Source: Bacteroidales bacterium (GTDB lineage: Bacteria > Bacteroidota > Bacteroidia > Bacteroidales > JAOZVK01). Taken from it: DNA of 6,058 nt. The stretch spans positions 1 to 6,058 of the forward strand of contig JAOZVK010000365.1 in the NCBI GenBank assembly GCA_029938185.1. Direction: 5' to 3'. Shown in pieces: positions 5,839 to 6,058 of this stretch. The notes under the pieces are model-generated. The model was given only the letters and a program-made list of their open reading frames with translations. It had not been told where the DNA came from and did no database searches. Numbering within the stretch: position 1 is the first letter of the stretch; every line of letters begins with the position of its first letter. The position numbers were made by a program, and so were the translations under genes.

Positions 5839-5914
5839 CTCATTTCCCTACAACAGCATTATCTGTATCAGGTTCAATGGGTATGCTCTCAGCCTGGTCT
5901 TATAAAGATACGAG
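5839..5914 (-). promoter_or_regulatory. TPP (thi-box) riboswitch upstream of thiC
   Basis: On the minus strand the hallmark order is present: CTGAGA (5887-5892), ACCC (5879-5882), GAACCTGAT, the P5 hairpin ACAGATAATGCTGT (5853-5866) and GTAGGGA. These bind the pyrimidine and pyrophosphate ends of TPP. GCTC (5911-5914) could pair with GAGT (5838-5841) as P1, and TCTT/AAGA forms a short P3. The usual GGGGTGCC-type 5' strand that pairs with ACCC and CAGGC is not seen; only GTAT could pair with ATAC as a substitute P2. Control of thiC by TPP is very likely by family, but efficiency with this weakened P2/P3 is uncertain. Confidence 0.88.
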
Positions 5915-5922
5915 CAAAAATA
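5915..5922 (-). promoter_or_regulatory. Possible -7 box TATTTTTG abutting the riboswitch
   Basis: TATTTTTG on the minus strand fits TAnnTTTG and lies directly before the 5' edge of the riboswitch. Used as a promoter, it would start the RNA at about 5908-5911, at or within the expected P1/P2 strand. There is no TTG at -33. In such an AT-rich stretch a chance match is quite possible. No other TAnnTTTG was found between here and the window end. Confidence 0.3.
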
Positions 5923-5940
5923 GCTTATTTAAGTTTTTTA

Positions 5941-6058
5941 TTAGTTCCTAAAATGTTCTTTTATTTCGTTAGTAAGTTTTTTAGCCCTGAAAGCAAAAGC
6001 AAGACAATAAAAAAAAGAATAAAATTAGAACTAATAATATTTTGTAAATTATTAGTTT
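5941..6058 (-). terminator. AT-rich hairpin plus T-tract, probable terminator of an off-window minus-strand gene
   Basis: AACTAATAAT (6029-6038) and ATTATTAGTT (6048-6057) form a perfect 10-bp stem with a 9-nt loop. On the minus strand this is followed by CTAATTTTATTC and a run of eight Ts (6010-6017 region). A hairpin then a U-run fits an intrinsic terminator reading leftward, although the stem is almost all A/T and therefore weak. The rest of this stretch, between here and the riboswitch, shows no coding sequence. Confidence 0.4.

Noticed and set aside
5790..5843. 17-codon minus-strand frame starting in the riboswitch P1 region
   Set aside because: The start codon is part of the aptamer sequence (AAATGAG), the peptide has no feature of a leader peptide, and short frames are expected by chance.

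Overview
The window is AT-rich, with short A/T-heavy intergenic stretches. It carries a thiamine locus of the Bacteroidetes (Bacteroidota) type. Three signs suggest that phylum: the style of the ThiC and ThiE-like proteins, a TATCTTTG box (matching the Bacteroidetes -7 consensus TAnnTTTG) in front of the nuclease gene, and the lack of clear Shine-Dalgarno sites. No species can be named from the sequence alone.

Reading along the minus strand (right to left), the functional part is: an AT-rich hairpin with a T-tract (probable terminator of an off-window gene); a TPP riboswitch at about 5839-5914; a roughly 256-nt leader with three inverted repeats; thiC (3777-5582); a 272-nt gap packed with repeats; an Rpn/PD-(D/E)XK nuclease-transposase gene (2383-3504); and a ThiE-like/ThiD fusion gene (896-2266). 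ThiC makes HMP-P, the ThiD half phosphorylates it to HMP-PP, and the ThiE-like half would join it to the thiazole phosphate. The riboswitch would repress the locus when thiamine pyrophosphate is plentiful. The nuclease gene does not belong to the pathway and probably entered between two thiamine genes.

The left 880 bases are a gene graveyard. An IS4-like transposase gene (minus strand, running off the left edge) is split by a 147-149-bp MITE flanked by an exact 8-bp direct repeat; removing the MITE and one repeat copy restores the reading frame. Next to it lies a kptA (RNA 2'-phosphotransferase) pseudogene on the plus strand, with its 5' part lost or unrecognisable, a +1 slip in a C6 run, an in-frame TAA, and a 106-bp inserted element.

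The most interesting new observation is that this 106-bp element has a second, 107-bp copy at the very 3' end of thiC. The two copies share near-identical ends (24/25 and 35/38 bases) but have cores of equal length and little similarity. Both are in the same orientation relative to the interrupted or abutted gene, and both place a TAA stop at the same element position. A second point is that the TPP riboswitch has an excellent 3' two-thirds, but the usual GGGGTGCC-like 5' strand of P2/P3 is not where it should be. I see no CRISPR array, tRNA, rRNA or recognisable defence operon.
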